Assembly (NCBI RefSeq): GCF_001458195.1
Contig: NZ_CYPU01000017.1
Location: 1-64,000, forward strand
Origin: Ruegeria atlantica
GTDB lineage: Bacteria > Pseudomonadota > Alphaproteobacteria > Rhodobacterales > Rhodobacteraceae
Length of the DNA: 64,000 bases
Direction of reading: 5' to 3'
Part shown: piece by piece, positions 47,501 through 55,412 of the stretch
How positions within the stretch are numbered: position 1 is the stretch's first letter
Layout: each line of letters begins with the position of its first letter
The notes under the pieces: generated by a model
The model's input: the letters and a program-made list of their open reading frames with translations, nothing else
What the model was told of the DNA's origin: nothing
Database searches by the model: none
Made by a program: the position numbers and the translations under genes

Positions 47501-48100
47501 TTATCTTTCTGCTTTTTGAGGCTCATACACCAACTTCACGCCATCTGTAAAAATAATATGGACCGGTCCATCTTTTTTTTCAGTCCCAAATGTCATTCTG
47601 CCCGCAGTAAAATCACCAATAATACCGGTTCCGTCGACCTGACCGGGCGTGTCGCCCTGAATTTCGTCCAGCGCGGTGTTCAACAGATCCGTTGTGACGA
47701 TGATGCCGTCCGTTGTTGTTATAACCACATCCCCGACAAAGGTAGCCGTATTCTTGTCCGGACGGATCATGCCAGAATTGGAATCCAAAGTGATTACGCC
47801 GCCATTCAGCAGGCCAAAGCGGCCCCGAAATTCGGCCGCTGTTGGCGCTTCGCCCTCAGTACCCTGCGTTGCCCGGCTTGCCTCGATCTGAACGTCTTCG
47901 CCTTTGCGGGTCGTTCCTTGGTAATTGGGCTGCGTCACCACCTGATCCGCCAAACGTTCATCGATATCCTGCTGGTTGAAGGGCACGGACACATTGGTTT
48001 CGATGCTGCGCGACAGCAGGAACACAGTCGACAGCATAGCGATAGCCACCAACGGCAGCACCACCTTGAAGAACTGTACCCTGCGTGAGTGTCCGTCCAC
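47501..48100 (-). CDS. lptC: LPS export protein LptC
   Basis: The product has 199 residues: one N-terminal transmembrane helix (FFKVVLPLVAIAMLSTVFLLS) and a periplasmic jellyroll (ADQVVTQPNYQGTTRKGEDVQIEAS, and TTDGIIVTTDLLNTALDEIQGDTPGQVDGTG). It links LptBFG to LptA. It follows kdsD by 15 bp in the order rnd-kdsD-lptC-lptA-lptB. Confidence 0.92.
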   Translation of the reverse strand: MDGHSRRVQFFKVVLPLVAIAMLSTVFLLSRSIETNVSVPFNQQDIDERLADQVVTQPNYQGTTRKGEDVQIEASRATQGTEGEAPTAAEFRGRFGLLNGGVITLDSNSGMIRPDKNTATFVGDVVITTTDGIIVTTDLLNTALDEIQGDTPGQVDGTGIIGDFTAGRMTFGTEKKDGPVHIIFTDGVKLVYEPQKAER

Positions 48101-48115
48101 CGCACTACCCTCCGC

Positions 48116-49078
48116 TTAGCCCAATCCGACGCGCAGGCAGTCGTGAATATGCAACAGCCCCTCGGCTGGGCCTTGTGTCTCGGGGTTGACCACGAACAGC
48201 GAAGTGATCTTGCGGTCGTTCATGATCGCCACCGCCTCTTCCGCCATTGCGTTCGGGGAAATGGTCAGCGGATTGGTGGTCATGACCTCTTTGGTGGTCT
48301 TGTCCAGAAGGCCGTCCATGTTTCGGCGCAAGTCGCCGTCAGTCACGATGCCAATCAGGCGGCCCGTCTCATCCGACACACCGACAACGCCAAAGCTTTT
48401 CTGGCTCATGACCAGCAGCGCCTCGCTCATGGGGGTGCCCTCAGACACAACTGGCAGATCAGCGTGCATCAAATCCCGCACGGTTGAAAGCTGCGCCCCC
48501 AGCTTGCCGCCAGGGTGGAAGGCGCGGAAGTCCTCGGGCTTGAAATCACGGTACTTCATCAACGCAATGGCCAAGGCGTCGCCCATCGCCAACGTCAAAG
48601 TGGTTGAAATCGAGGGCACCATGCCAAAACCGCAAGCTTCGCCCAGCGACGGGATCAACAGATGCACATCCGCCTGTTTCATCAGCGTGCTTTCCGGTTT
48701 ACTGGACAAACCAATCAAGGGAATGCCAAAGCGGCGGGTAAAGGCCAGCAGATTGACCAGCTCCGGCGCTTCGCCCGAATTGGAAATCGCAAGAACCACA
48801 TCTCCCTTCGACACCATGCCCAAGTCACCGTGGCTCGCCTCGGCAGGGTGTACGAAATAGGCCGGCGTGCCAGTGCTGGCCAGCGTGGCGGCAATCTTGT
48901 GGCCAATATGACCCGATTTGCCGATACCGCTGATGATGATGCGGCCCGGAGCCTGCAGGATCTTCTGCACGGCTTCGGCAAAATCTTCATTCAGGCTTTC
49001 GCCAAGCACGTCCAGCGCGCGGGCCTCGTCGGTGATGACCTGACGTGCGGTTCTCAGGAATGCTTCGGTATCGGTCAT
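48116..49078 (-). CDS. kdsD: Arabinose-5-phosphate isomerase (KpsF/GutQ family)
   Basis: The product has 320 residues from ATG 49078. The SIS domain shows RIIISGIGKSGHIGHKIAATLASTGTPAYFVHPAEASHGDLGM and AISNSGEAPELVNLL; two CBS domains follow (VSEGTPMSEALLVMSQKSFGVVGVSD and LTISPNAMAEEAVAIMNDRKITSLFVV). It makes arabinose-5-phosphate for KDO, matching the lpt genes behind it. Its ATG overlaps the stop of the RNase D-like gene (ATGA). Confidence 0.95.
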   Translation of the reverse strand: MTDTEAFLRTARQVITDEARALDVLGESLNEDFAEAVQKILQAPGRIIISGIGKSGHIGHKIAATLASTGTPAYFVHPAEASHGDLGMVSKGDVVLAISNSGEAPELVNLLAFTRRFGIPLIGLSSKPESTLMKQADVHLLIPSLGEACGFGMVPSISTTLTLAMGDALAIALMKYRDFKPEDFRAFHPGGKLGAQLSTVRDLMHADLPVVSEGTPMSEALLVMSQKSFGVVGVSDETGRLIGIVTDGDLRRNMDGLLDKTTKEVMTTNPLTISPNAMAEEAVAIMNDRKITSLFVVNPETQGPAEGLLHIHDCLRVGLG

Positions 49079-49689
49079 GAGTGCGCAAAAATATCCGTTT
49101 CGGGCCAACCGGCGAGGTCCAGTTTCGCACGCATCGGCAGGAAGTCAAAACAGGCCTGCGCCATTTCGGTGCGGCCTTCGCGGGCCAAGCGCCCGTCCAA
49201 CGCCTCGCGCAGTTGATGCAGGTACAGTACGTCCGAGGCCGCATAATCCAGCTGCGCATTTGTCAGAGTCTCAGCCCCCCAGTCGCTCATCTGCTGCTGT
49301 TTTGAGATATCGACACCGATCAACTCCTGACACAGGTTCTTCAGCCCGTGTCGATCCGTATAGGTGCGCACCAGCCGACTGGCGATTTTGGTACAATAGA
49401 CCGGAGCGGCCAACGCGCCAAATGCGTGGTACATCGCAGCAATGTCGAAACGGCCAAAGTGGAAAAGCTTTAGCACGTCAGGGTTTTCCAGCATCGAACA
49501 AAGGTTCGGGGCCTCGGTCTGGCCTATTTCGACCTGAACAATATGGCTGTCTCCGTCGCCGCCCGACATCTGGATCACGCACAGCCGGTCTCGATGCGGG
49601 TTTAGCCCCATAGTCTCGCAGTCAATGGCCACAACAGGGCCCATATCGAACCCGTCCGGCAGGTCGTTTTTGTAAAGATGGTTTGCCAC
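49075..49689 (-). CDS. rnd: RNase D-like 3'-5' exonuclease
   Basis: The product has 204 residues if started at GTG 49689 (VANHLYKNDLPDGFDMG), which fits the short alphaproteobacterial family and has AAGGAC upstream; an ATG 69 nt earlier is in frame. DEDDy residues are seen in VVAIDCETMGLNPHRDRL, LFHFGRFDIAAM and TNAQLDYAASDVLYLHQL. It lacks the HRDC domains of E. coli RNase D, so it is only the nuclease core. It is coupled to kdsD. Confidence 0.88.
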   Translation of the reverse strand: MANHLYKNDLPDGFDMGPVVAIDCETMGLNPHRDRLCVIQMSGGDGDSHIVQVEIGQTEAPNLCSMLENPDVLKLFHFGRFDIAAMYHAFGALAAPVYCTKIASRLVRTYTDRHGLKNLCQELIGVDISKQQQMSDWGAETLTNAQLDYAASDVLYLHQLREALDGRLAREGRTEMAQACFDFLPMRAKLDLAGWPETDIFAHS

Positions 49690-49787
49690 GGGGCTTGTCC
49701 TTTGTCCGGTATCGCCCCCGAGATAGGAGGTTTGGTCTCTAAACTCAACGCTATCCATGACAGTGCGGCAGGGACCCGCAGGTTACG

Positions 49788-49812
49788 TTGACCTCATCCC
49801 CATGGGGGGGAT
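49788..49812 (+). promoter_or_regulatory. Promoter/operator of the metal-sensor gene
   Basis: TTGACC (49788-49793) is a good -35. The G/C-tract inverted repeat ATCCCC-N5-GGGGAT (49796-49812) fills the spacer and reaches the ATAGGG -10 region. A run of G flanked by AT-inverted repeats is the operator type of RcnR/InrS-like DUF156 repressors. Confidence 0.65.
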
Positions 49813-49823
49813 AGGGTTATTGC

Positions 49824-50087
49824 ATGACACAGCACAAACACGAATCGCACCCGCAGATCCACGCGCGTCTGAAACGGGCACACGGGCATCTGGCCCGGGT
49901 AATATCCATGCTCGAAGATCAAGAGCCCTGCACCAACATCGCACAGCAACTTTTTGCGGTTGAAAAGGCGATTACCAACGCCAAGCGGACTTTGATCCAC
50001 GATCATATTGATCACTGCCTGTCACCAACGACCGCAACCAAAGACCCGGACGCGGAAGGTTTCAAAACCATCACAAAGTACCTCTGA
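49824..50087 (+). CDS. CsoR/RcnR-family metal-sensing repressor, InrS-like ligand set
   Basis: This is an 87-residue all-helical DUF156 protein (MTQHKHESHPQIHARLKRAH...CTNIAQQLFAVEKAITNAKRTLIHDHIDHC). Metal-ligand positions are H4, C36, H61 and C65. The spacings 32-25-4 equal those of the W-X-Y-Z fingerprint, and His-Cys-His-Cys is the set known for the nickel sensor InrS (RcnR has His at the last position). This predicts a nickel (or cobalt) sensor. The MFS gene starts 3 bp later and is the obvious target. Confidence 0.9.
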   Translation: MTQHKHESHPQIHARLKRAHGHLARVISMLEDQEPCTNIAQQLFAVEKAITNAKRTLIHDHIDHCLSPTTATKDPDAEGFKTITKYL

Positions 50088-50090
50088 CCG

Positions 50091-51323
50091 ATGCTGAGCG
50101 TCCTGAAGAACCGCATCTATCGCCATTTACTGGCGGCTCAGGTGGTTGCGTTGATGGGAACCGGGCTGGCGACGGTTGCCTTGGGGTTGCTCGCCTTTGA
50201 ATTGGCCGGTGACGCGGCGGGTATGGTTCTGGGAACCGCCCTGACCATCAAGATGGTGGCCTACGTGGTTGTCGCCCCGCTCGCCGCTGCGTTTGCGGAA
50301 CGGCTGGACCGACGCAAAATGTTGGTGGTGCTAGATCTGGTGCGAGCCGCCGTCGCGCTTTGCCTGCCGTTCGTAACCGAGATATGGCAAATCTATGTGT
50401 TGATCTTCCTGCTGCAATCGGCATCTGCCGGTTTCACTCCTGCCTTTCAGGCAACGATCCCGGATGTTCTGACAGATGAGCAGGACTACACCAAAGCCTT
50501 GTCGCTGTCCCGGCTGGCCTATGACCTCGAAAGCCTGCTCAGTCCCGCTCTGGCTGCAGCGCTGTTGTTGATCATTAGCTTTGACAACCTGTTCTGGGGC
50601 ACAAGCTTTGGGTTCGTTGCCTCGGCAATACTTGTCGTGTCGGTCGCCCTGCCTTCGCCCAAACCGACGAAACGGAGGGGGGTTTACGACCGGACAACCC
50701 GGGGCATTCGCCTATACCTTGGTACGACACGGTTGCGCGGTTTGCTGGCGCTGACGTGGACTGCCGCGTCACTCAGCGCGATGGTCATCGTCAACACTGT
50801 CGTCATCGTGCGCGCCGATCTTGGACTGTCGGAAAGTGCTGTGGCCGTTGCATTGGCCGGGTATGGCGGCGGCTCGATGGTGGCTGCCTTCATCCTGCCG
50901 TCTCTTCTGAATCACTATGAGGATCGCAGCGTTATGCTGGCTGGTGCAGCATTCGGGACACTCACGATGGCCGTTGCAGCGGGGTTGTTCGCCTCGACCC
51001 AGATGACTTTGTGGGGGCTCGCGGTGTTATGGGCGGGTGCTGGCTTTGGCTATTCAGCCACTCTGACACCGTCCGGCCGCCTGCTGACACGCACAGCCTG
51101 CCCGGAAGACCGACCGGCAGTTTTCGCCGCGCAGTTCACGCTGTCCCATGCCTGCTGGCTGGTGTTGTACCCGTTGGCCGGGTGGCTGATGACCACCAAA
51201 GGGACCGAACAGACATTGATCTGGATGACTATTGCAGCCCTTGCGGGGCTTGGTGTTGCGCTTCTGATCTGGCCGCGCTCCAAGCAGAAAATCACGTCGG
51301 GCGAACACGCTGACAAACCTTGA
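50091..51323 (+). CDS. MFS transporter, probable metal exporter
   Basis: The product has 410 residues and about 12 hydrophobic segments; MFS loop 2-3 signature AERLDRRKMLVVLDLVRA. Family type is MFS_3-like (SAGFTPAFQATIPDVLTDEQDYTKALSLSRLAYDLESLLSP), the group that includes nickel exporters such as NreB/NrsD. There is no His-rich tail. Cotranscription with an InrS-like repressor makes nickel or cobalt efflux the best guess; other substrates are possible. Confidence 0.85.
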   Translation: MLSVLKNRIYRHLLAAQVVALMGTGLATVALGLLAFELAGDAAGMVLGTALTIKMVAYVVVAPLAAAFAERLDRRKMLVVLDLVRAAVALCLPFVTEIWQIYVLIFLLQSASAGFTPAFQATIPDVLTDEQDYTKALSLSRLAYDLESLLSPALAAALLLIISFDNLFWGTSFGFVASAILVVSVALPSPKPTKRRGVYDRTTRGIRLYLGTTRLRGLLALTWTAASLSAMVIVNTVVIVRADLGLSESAVAVALAGYGGGSMVAAFILPSLLNHYEDRSVMLAGAAFGTLTMAVAAGLFASTQMTLWGLAVLWAGAGFGYSATLTPSGRLLTRTACPEDRPAVFAAQFTLSHACWLVLYPLAGWLMTTKGTEQTLIWMTIAALAGLGVALLIWPRSKQKITSGEHADKP

Positions 51324-51357
51324 GCATCCCAAGGTATTTGCACTACACCTTGGCCCT

Positions 51358-51786
51358 ATGGATCAGCTTGACCGCCGCATCATCACAGCCCTGCAGCACA
51401 ACGCCCGCGAATCTACGACCAAGATCGCGGCGAAACTGGGTGTGGCCCGGACCACCGTGCATGAACGCATTCAGCGGATGGAAGAACGCGGCGTGATTGC
51501 CGGGTATTCCGTGGTTCTGAGCGCCCCTGAAGACGCCCCGCGCGTTCAGGTCGTTGTCTTGCTTGAGGTTCAGCAAAAAGAGACCAAACGTATTATCAAG
51601 CGACTGGAAACTTATCCCGAGGTCAAACTTTGCCTGTCGATCAATGGGGAGTTCGACCTGCTGCTGTCCGCCGAAGCCCCCAGGATCGAGGATCTGGACA
51701 TACTGGTCGACGAATTGGCAAAGATCCCCGGGGTTTCGCGAACCAACACTAGTGTCGTGTTCGGCCGCCGGATCGATCGAAACTGA
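51358..51786 (+). CDS. Lrp/AsnC-family transcriptional regulator
   Basis: The product has 142 residues: HTH at residues 4-50 (DRRIITALQHNARESTTKIAAKLGVARTTVHERIQRMEERGVIAGY) and a RAM domain (VQVVVLLEVQQKETKRIIKRLETYPEVKLCLSINGEFDLLLSAE). It responds to amino acids or similar ligands. It lies 34 bp behind the MFS gene and has no Shine-Dalgarno; the next intact gene downstream is convergent. Confidence 0.9.
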   Translation: MDQLDRRIITALQHNARESTTKIAAKLGVARTTVHERIQRMEERGVIAGYSVVLSAPEDAPRVQVVVLLEVQQKETKRIIKRLETYPEVKLCLSINGEFDLLLSAEAPRIEDLDILVDELAKIPGVSRTNTSVVFGRRIDRN

Positions 51787-51821
51787 GCGGCCGATAACCC
51801 TCTGTAAACCCTGACACAGCT

Positions 51822-51968
51822 AGCTTGGCCCGGACGATCAATGTCGAAGGGAAGGGCATTTGGTTCACCTCAGAGTTCGAGGCAAAATCATATGTGTTCG
51901 ACATCTTCAAAGCAGGCAAACGCAGCTTTGATATCGGGTGCTTCCAGATCAACTACCGCTGGCACGGC
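51822..51968 (+). pseudogene. Lytic transglycosylase fragment (flagellar-cluster remnant)
   Basis: The frame reads ...LARTINVEGKGIWFTSEFEA...FKAGKRSFDIGCFQINYRWHG, then turns to nonsense. GxWF...A...G..SFDxGCFQINYRWHG is the middle of a SLT-domain transglycosylase of the kind found in Roseobacter flagellar clusters. There is no start codon region and no C-terminus, so it is an internal fragment. Confidence 0.75.
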
Positions 51969-52089
51969 AACCCTGTCCGAAGTTGTGGCAGGTCTGAACG
52001 CGCTTGGGGTGTCGCCCCGGGACATGATCGACATTTTGAAGACGATCAAAGCCGCCGGAGCGCTGCACGCCGAATTTATCGTATGCTGA
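51961..52089 (+). pseudogene. flgI: FlgI (flagellar P-ring protein) C-terminal remnant
   Basis: In a different frame from the preceding fragment, GTATLSEVVAGLNALGVSPRDMIDILKTIKAAGALHAEFIVC-stop matches the last ~40 residues of FlgI ('..L..VV.ALN.LGVSPRD.I.ILQ.IKAAGALHAE..'). All upstream FlgI sequence is missing. The joint with the transglycosylase fragment lies within 51955-51968. Confidence 0.8.
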
Positions 52090-52151
52090 GGAACTCAGCC
52101 CAACAGGTCACCGCCAAGGCTGAGGGAGGCGCCAAACGGCCCCACCAAAAC

Positions 52152-52796
52152 CTATTTGGATTTCCAACTGTTCAGCCACTTTCGGAACCTGCTGCCCTGC
52201 TCTTCTATGGCGTCGCCAGCGGCATAAAGGCCATCTTCCATATTCTCGATCACGGGATCAACCCGCGCCTCGCGAAACCGGCGCCAGCGGACCCAAAGGG
52301 CCCAAGCTATCGCGAAGAATACGGTCAGGAAAATGATATTGAACCAGGGAATAATCCGAACGTCTTGGCTGTCTACTGACCAAATCTTCACTGCATTCGG
52401 GAAAATCGACAGGAACTCACTGCGCCAACCGTAGTGGCGAACAACCACCCAGCGAGGCGCTTCGTTTGTTGATTTCAAGTCTGCGGCTTCGGCCTGCAGG
52501 TTCGACGAGTTTAGTTTAAAATAAGGTGGCCAGCCCCAGCCCGTGTCTTCGTTCCGATACACCATGACCTTGCCGTTGGTCTTGCGGGTCTGAATGAAAA
52601 ACACATCGCGGTTTGCCGTTGTCGCATCACTGCCGACGTCATGAACCGACCAGAAGATGCTGTTCTCACCGGGGTCGATCCGTTTCTCATAGGTATCCGA
52701 AATCCGAACCACATCGTGCTGCGGAAGGGTGTAATTCAACACCGCCGCAATCGTGCCCCAAAACAGGATGATGATAGCCCATTTGACGTAACGCAT
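52152..52796 (-). CDS. DUF1523 family membrane protein
   Basis: The product has 214 residues from ATG 52796 (MRYVKWAIIILFWGTIAAVL); the open frame starts 56 codons earlier. After an N-terminal helix, LPQHDVVRISDTYEKRIDPGENSIFW and MVYRNEDTGWGWPPYFKLNSSNLQAEAADL and HYGWRSEFLSIFPNAV are the DUF1523 hallmarks as I recall them. A second helix (FNIIFLTVFFAIAWALWV) precedes a C-terminal cytoplasmic helix. Function unknown. Last gene of the ten-gene operon, 11 bp behind an 88-residue membrane protein gene. Confidence 0.8.
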   Translation of the reverse strand: MRYVKWAIIILFWGTIAAVLNYTLPQHDVVRISDTYEKRIDPGENSIFWSVHDVGSDATTANRDVFFIQTRKTNGKVMVYRNEDTGWGWPPYFKLNSSNLQAEAADLKSTNEAPRWVVVRHYGWRSEFLSIFPNAVKIWSVDSQDVRIIPWFNIIFLTVFFAIAWALWVRWRRFREARVDPVIENMEDGLYAAGDAIEEQGSRFRKWLNSWKSK

Positions 52797-52807
52797 CAGC
52801 GAAACCC

Positions 52808-53074
52808 TCACATGAAATTCGTAACATAAATCAGGATTGCGATCAGGCCCAGCGGCACCACGTAAATCCCAAGGATCAGTTTGCGTCGAAACGATCCGTC
52901 GTATTTTTTTAGCCCGCGCTGGACAAATGCATCGCGGTCGCCGGTCAGACCCTTTTTCTCCCAATGGGCGATCAGCTTACTGCGCCGTACCCAGCGGGAA
53001 TAGATTGATACGCCCACATAAATGACCGTCAGAACGACCAGCAACGGGATCAAAAAACGCAGTGCGACGAACAT
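52808..53074 (-). CDS. Small two-helix membrane protein
   Basis: The product has 88 residues: helix 1 (FLIPLLVVLTVIYVGVSIY), a basic cytoplasmic stretch (RWVRRSKLIAHWEKKGLTGDRDAFVQRGLKKYDGSFRRK) and helix 2 (LILGIYVVPLGLIAILIYV). No named family that I recognise. The start directly abuts the stop of the DUF6638-like gene, so it belongs to the operon. Confidence 0.7.
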   Translation of the reverse strand: MFVALRFLIPLLVVLTVIYVGVSIYSRWVRRSKLIAHWEKKGLTGDRDAFVQRGLKKYDGSFRRKLILGIYVVPLGLIAILIYVTNFM

Positions 53075-54412
53075 TTAACTTCTCCCTACTGCGCCCCAGG
53101 GGCCGACGCGTGCGATGATGTCTTCGCTGATCCGGTCATTGCCGCTCATATCCGGTTCGTGGCCGAATAGTGCGGCCCGGGCGCCAGCCTTATCCACCTG
53201 ATACTCGCGCGCAAGGAAGTCGGCAACATAGGCTTTTTTGGCCTCGGGCCAAATCGCATAGGTGCGGTAGAACAGTTCCTTATGGCAAATGAACACCTGA
53301 CGCGGGTCCAACGGGGCCAGTTCCGCCAACAACATGTTCACCAGATCGCGGTTCGGTGTGTTTGTCGCCCGCAGCGTATAGAAATAGGCTGGGTGATCCG
53401 AGGTGATACGCGGCCACGGCCCGCCATCTTTTGCCCAGCGCAACAGCTGCGCCAAACCGTGATAAGCGTCAGGCAGACGATCCGAATGGTTTCGCGCCAG
53501 CCGTCGCATGTCACCGCGATCCAACCCTGTCAGGTCAACGCCTGCATCGGCAGCGGCATCCACGGTCAGAAAGTCCATTTTTTGCTGCAAGATCGCGGCG
53601 GAATTCACGCCGCGCGCCTCGATGATCGTTTCGACCAAGCCGTTTAGCCCCAGTAACTTGGCAATCTGGTTCCGCTGCGACGATTCAAAAACGTATTTGA
53701 TCGGCATATCGTCGGGTTTTTCGCCCATGCAGATCGCCGCCGGATGATCCAGATCCGGAAACAGGTACAGTCCGCCAAAATGCGCTGTCCAGAAGTTGCG
53801 CTGTTCGAAGGCGGTATGGCGCAGGCGGACGGGGTTGCGGGTTACGTCGCCGGTTTCCTTGGCCGTTTCGATCATCTTGGCGATCAGCACATCGTCGAAC
53901 CAGGCGTCCTCTTCGGTTTTGAATCGTTCGACCATGCCCGCCAATTGCTGTGCCTTTCGCAGGGTGCCGCCTGCGGTGTCGGCCTCAATCTCGATCTTGC
54001 GCAGGTTCAGCAGATCGCGGGGCGTGGTGAGTTTGATGACCGAGTTCACCAGCTCTCCGGCCACCGAATCGGTGGCGGTCAGGGCAAACAGTTGCGCCTC
54101 GTTCATCTCGATGAATTCGCGCAGGATATCGCGAGAGGTCGAGAATTTGACGTTCAGCAAAGGCGCGCGTTTCTGTTCGGTCGTCAGCAGGATGAACTGC
54201 CGGTTGACCCCGTTGGGGTTGAGGTAGAGCTCATCCTCCAACTCAATCCCCACCTCCGGCGAATAGCCCGAGATATCGACATGGAAATCCGTTAACGCCG
54301 TGGTCTTGCCCGCCAGATGCTGCAGCGCACGGTTATACCGCTCGACTAAGGCCGGGCTGGAGATGTGGACGAGGTTGCCGAACATCAGGCCTTTTTTGAT
54401 GAGGCGGATCAT
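53075..54412 (-). CDS. DUF6638-like protein
   Basis: The product has 445 residues from ATG 54412, which overlaps the upstream stop (ATGA). The opening MIRLIKKGLMFGNLVHISSP and the segments LTDFHVDISGYSPEVGIELEDELYLNPNGVNRQFILLT and FGGLYLFPDLDHPAAICMGEKPDDMPIKYVFESSQRNQIAKLL are what I know as DUF6638, a soluble protein family restricted to Rhodobacteraceae and relatives. No catalytic motif stands out. No transmembrane segment is seen. Confidence 0.65.
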   Translation of the reverse strand: MIRLIKKGLMFGNLVHISSPALVERYNRALQHLAGKTTALTDFHVDISGYSPEVGIELEDELYLNPNGVNRQFILLTTEQKRAPLLNVKFSTSRDILREFIEMNEAQLFALTATDSVAGELVNSVIKLTTPRDLLNLRKIEIEADTAGGTLRKAQQLAGMVERFKTEEDAWFDDVLIAKMIETAKETGDVTRNPVRLRHTAFEQRNFWTAHFGGLYLFPDLDHPAAICMGEKPDDMPIKYVFESSQRNQIAKLLGLNGLVETIIEARGVNSAAILQQKMDFLTVDAAADAGVDLTGLDRGDMRRLARNHSDRLPDAYHGLAQLLRWAKDGGPWPRITSDHPAYFYTLRATNTPNRDLVNMLLAELAPLDPRQVFICHKELFYRTYAIWPEAKKAYVADFLAREYQVDKAGARAALFGHEPDMSGNDRISEDIIARVGPWGAVGRS

Positions 54413-54744
54413 TCGGCCCACCTATGCGATGCCTGCAAATTGATGCCATTTATCAAACCTGCCCAGTAAGGCGCAGTCAAAACCAACCCTCCCAGCAACA
54501 GTACTGATGAATCCAACCTTTCGTCCAAATTCAAAATCTCGAAAAGGTAATAAGCCACTGAGGCGATCACACCGATATACGCGGCCACTGCCATAAAAAG
54601 AGTGAGGGTCCACCAGAAGAAAAATCGCAGCCACATGAATCTACCCAAAGGAACTGGCAAGCTAAAACGAAAAGCCCAGCGGACGAACTTGATTCCAGCA
54701 TAGGCTAGAAGAGCACATGTTATCAGAAAGACGACATCAAGCAC
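54409..54744 (-). CDS. Three-helix membrane protein of the AAA operon
   Basis: The product has 111 residues with about three transmembrane helices (VVFLITCALLAYAGIKFV; FFFWWTLTLFMAVAAYIGVIASVAYYLF; SVLLLGGLVLTAPYWAGLI). No family recognised. It overlaps the following DUF6638-like gene by 4 nt and lies 39 bp after the preceding membrane gene. Confidence 0.65.
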   Translation of the reverse strand: MLDVVFLITCALLAYAGIKFVRWAFRFSLPVPLGRFMWLRFFFWWTLTLFMAVAAYIGVIASVAYYLFEILNLDERLDSSVLLLGGLVLTAPYWAGLINGINLQASHRWAE

Positions 54745-54783
54745 TCAGGTACTCCTTACAAACTGATCGAGCGTGTGTTGCAC

Positions 54784-55080
54784 TCAGTTTACTCTCTGGC
54801 TGAGCCTACCAACAAATACGGCGGCCAACGCGAACAATGGCAATGCAAACGCCCGTGCCGTGATTTGCAGATTGAACCCGATATAAGACGCCAAGCTGCC
54901 CTCAAATAGGATCAGCGATTCTTCCCATGTGGTGCCCTCGAACCCGCTGCCGGCGTTCACACCGAACTGGGTCAGGAACAGAACCACCACCGCACCCAGA
55001 AAGCCGAGCAAACCCCAGCGCAGGGGTTGGATCAGACCCAAAACAAGGGCAAAACCGGTGATTGCGAGTGTCAATGTCAC
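54784..55080 (-). CDS. Membrane protein of the AAA operon (98 residues)
   Basis: There are about three hydrophobic segments: TLTLAITGFALVLGLI, WGLLGFLGAVVVLFLTQFGV and FALPLFALAAVFVGRL, with the loop NAGSGFEGTTWEESLILFEGSLASYIGFNLQ between. No family recognised. The start overlaps the stop of the preceding membrane protein gene by 4 nt. Confidence 0.65.
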   Translation of the reverse strand: MTLTLAITGFALVLGLIQPLRWGLLGFLGAVVVLFLTQFGVNAGSGFEGTTWEESLILFEGSLASYIGFNLQITARAFALPLFALAAVFVGRLSQRVN

Positions 55081-55412
55081 GTCTGTGCCTCCTTTGACCG
55101 ACGACGCGTTGTTAGATACGCGCCTGCAGCCAAGATCAGTGCGGGCACGAACCAGAACAACGCAGCACCAAGAAAATGTGAAGGCATTTCATTTGGGCCA
55201 AAGGCGTTGAGCAGTGAGCCGGGACGGAACAAGGATGCGTTGTTTATCCAAATCTCAAACAGGGCACTCCATATGTATGTGACGGCGAAGATGATCAGCA
55301 CCAGCATGGCAAAGGCCCGTCGAGAGGCCGGTCTGCGACGGGCAACAGCGATGCCCAAAAACAGACAGATGGCGATCAGCGACGCTAGGAAAGCGATCAG
55401 GCCGCCGATCAT
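55077..55412 (-). CDS. Membrane protein of the AAA operon (111 residues)
   Basis: There are three hydrophobic segments (GLIAFLASLIAICLFLGIAV; AFAMLVLIIFAVTYIWSALFEIWI; FLGAALFWFVPALILAAGAYL) and a basic C-terminal tail (TTRRRSKEAQT). No family recognised. It overlaps the AAA ATPase stop by 4 nt upstream and the next membrane gene by 4 nt downstream. Confidence 0.65.
   Translation of the reverse strand: MIGGLIAFLASLIAICLFLGIAVARRRPASRRAFAMLVLIIFAVTYIWSALFEIWINNASLFRPGSLLNAFGPNEMPSHFLGAALFWFVPALILAAGAYLTTRRRSKEAQT

Noticed and set aside
51841..51960. The 5' part of the small frame that runs into the FlgI tail as a new gene start
   Set aside because: The residues before GTATLSEVV are the out-of-frame reading of the transglycosylase fragment, not a genuine N-terminus.
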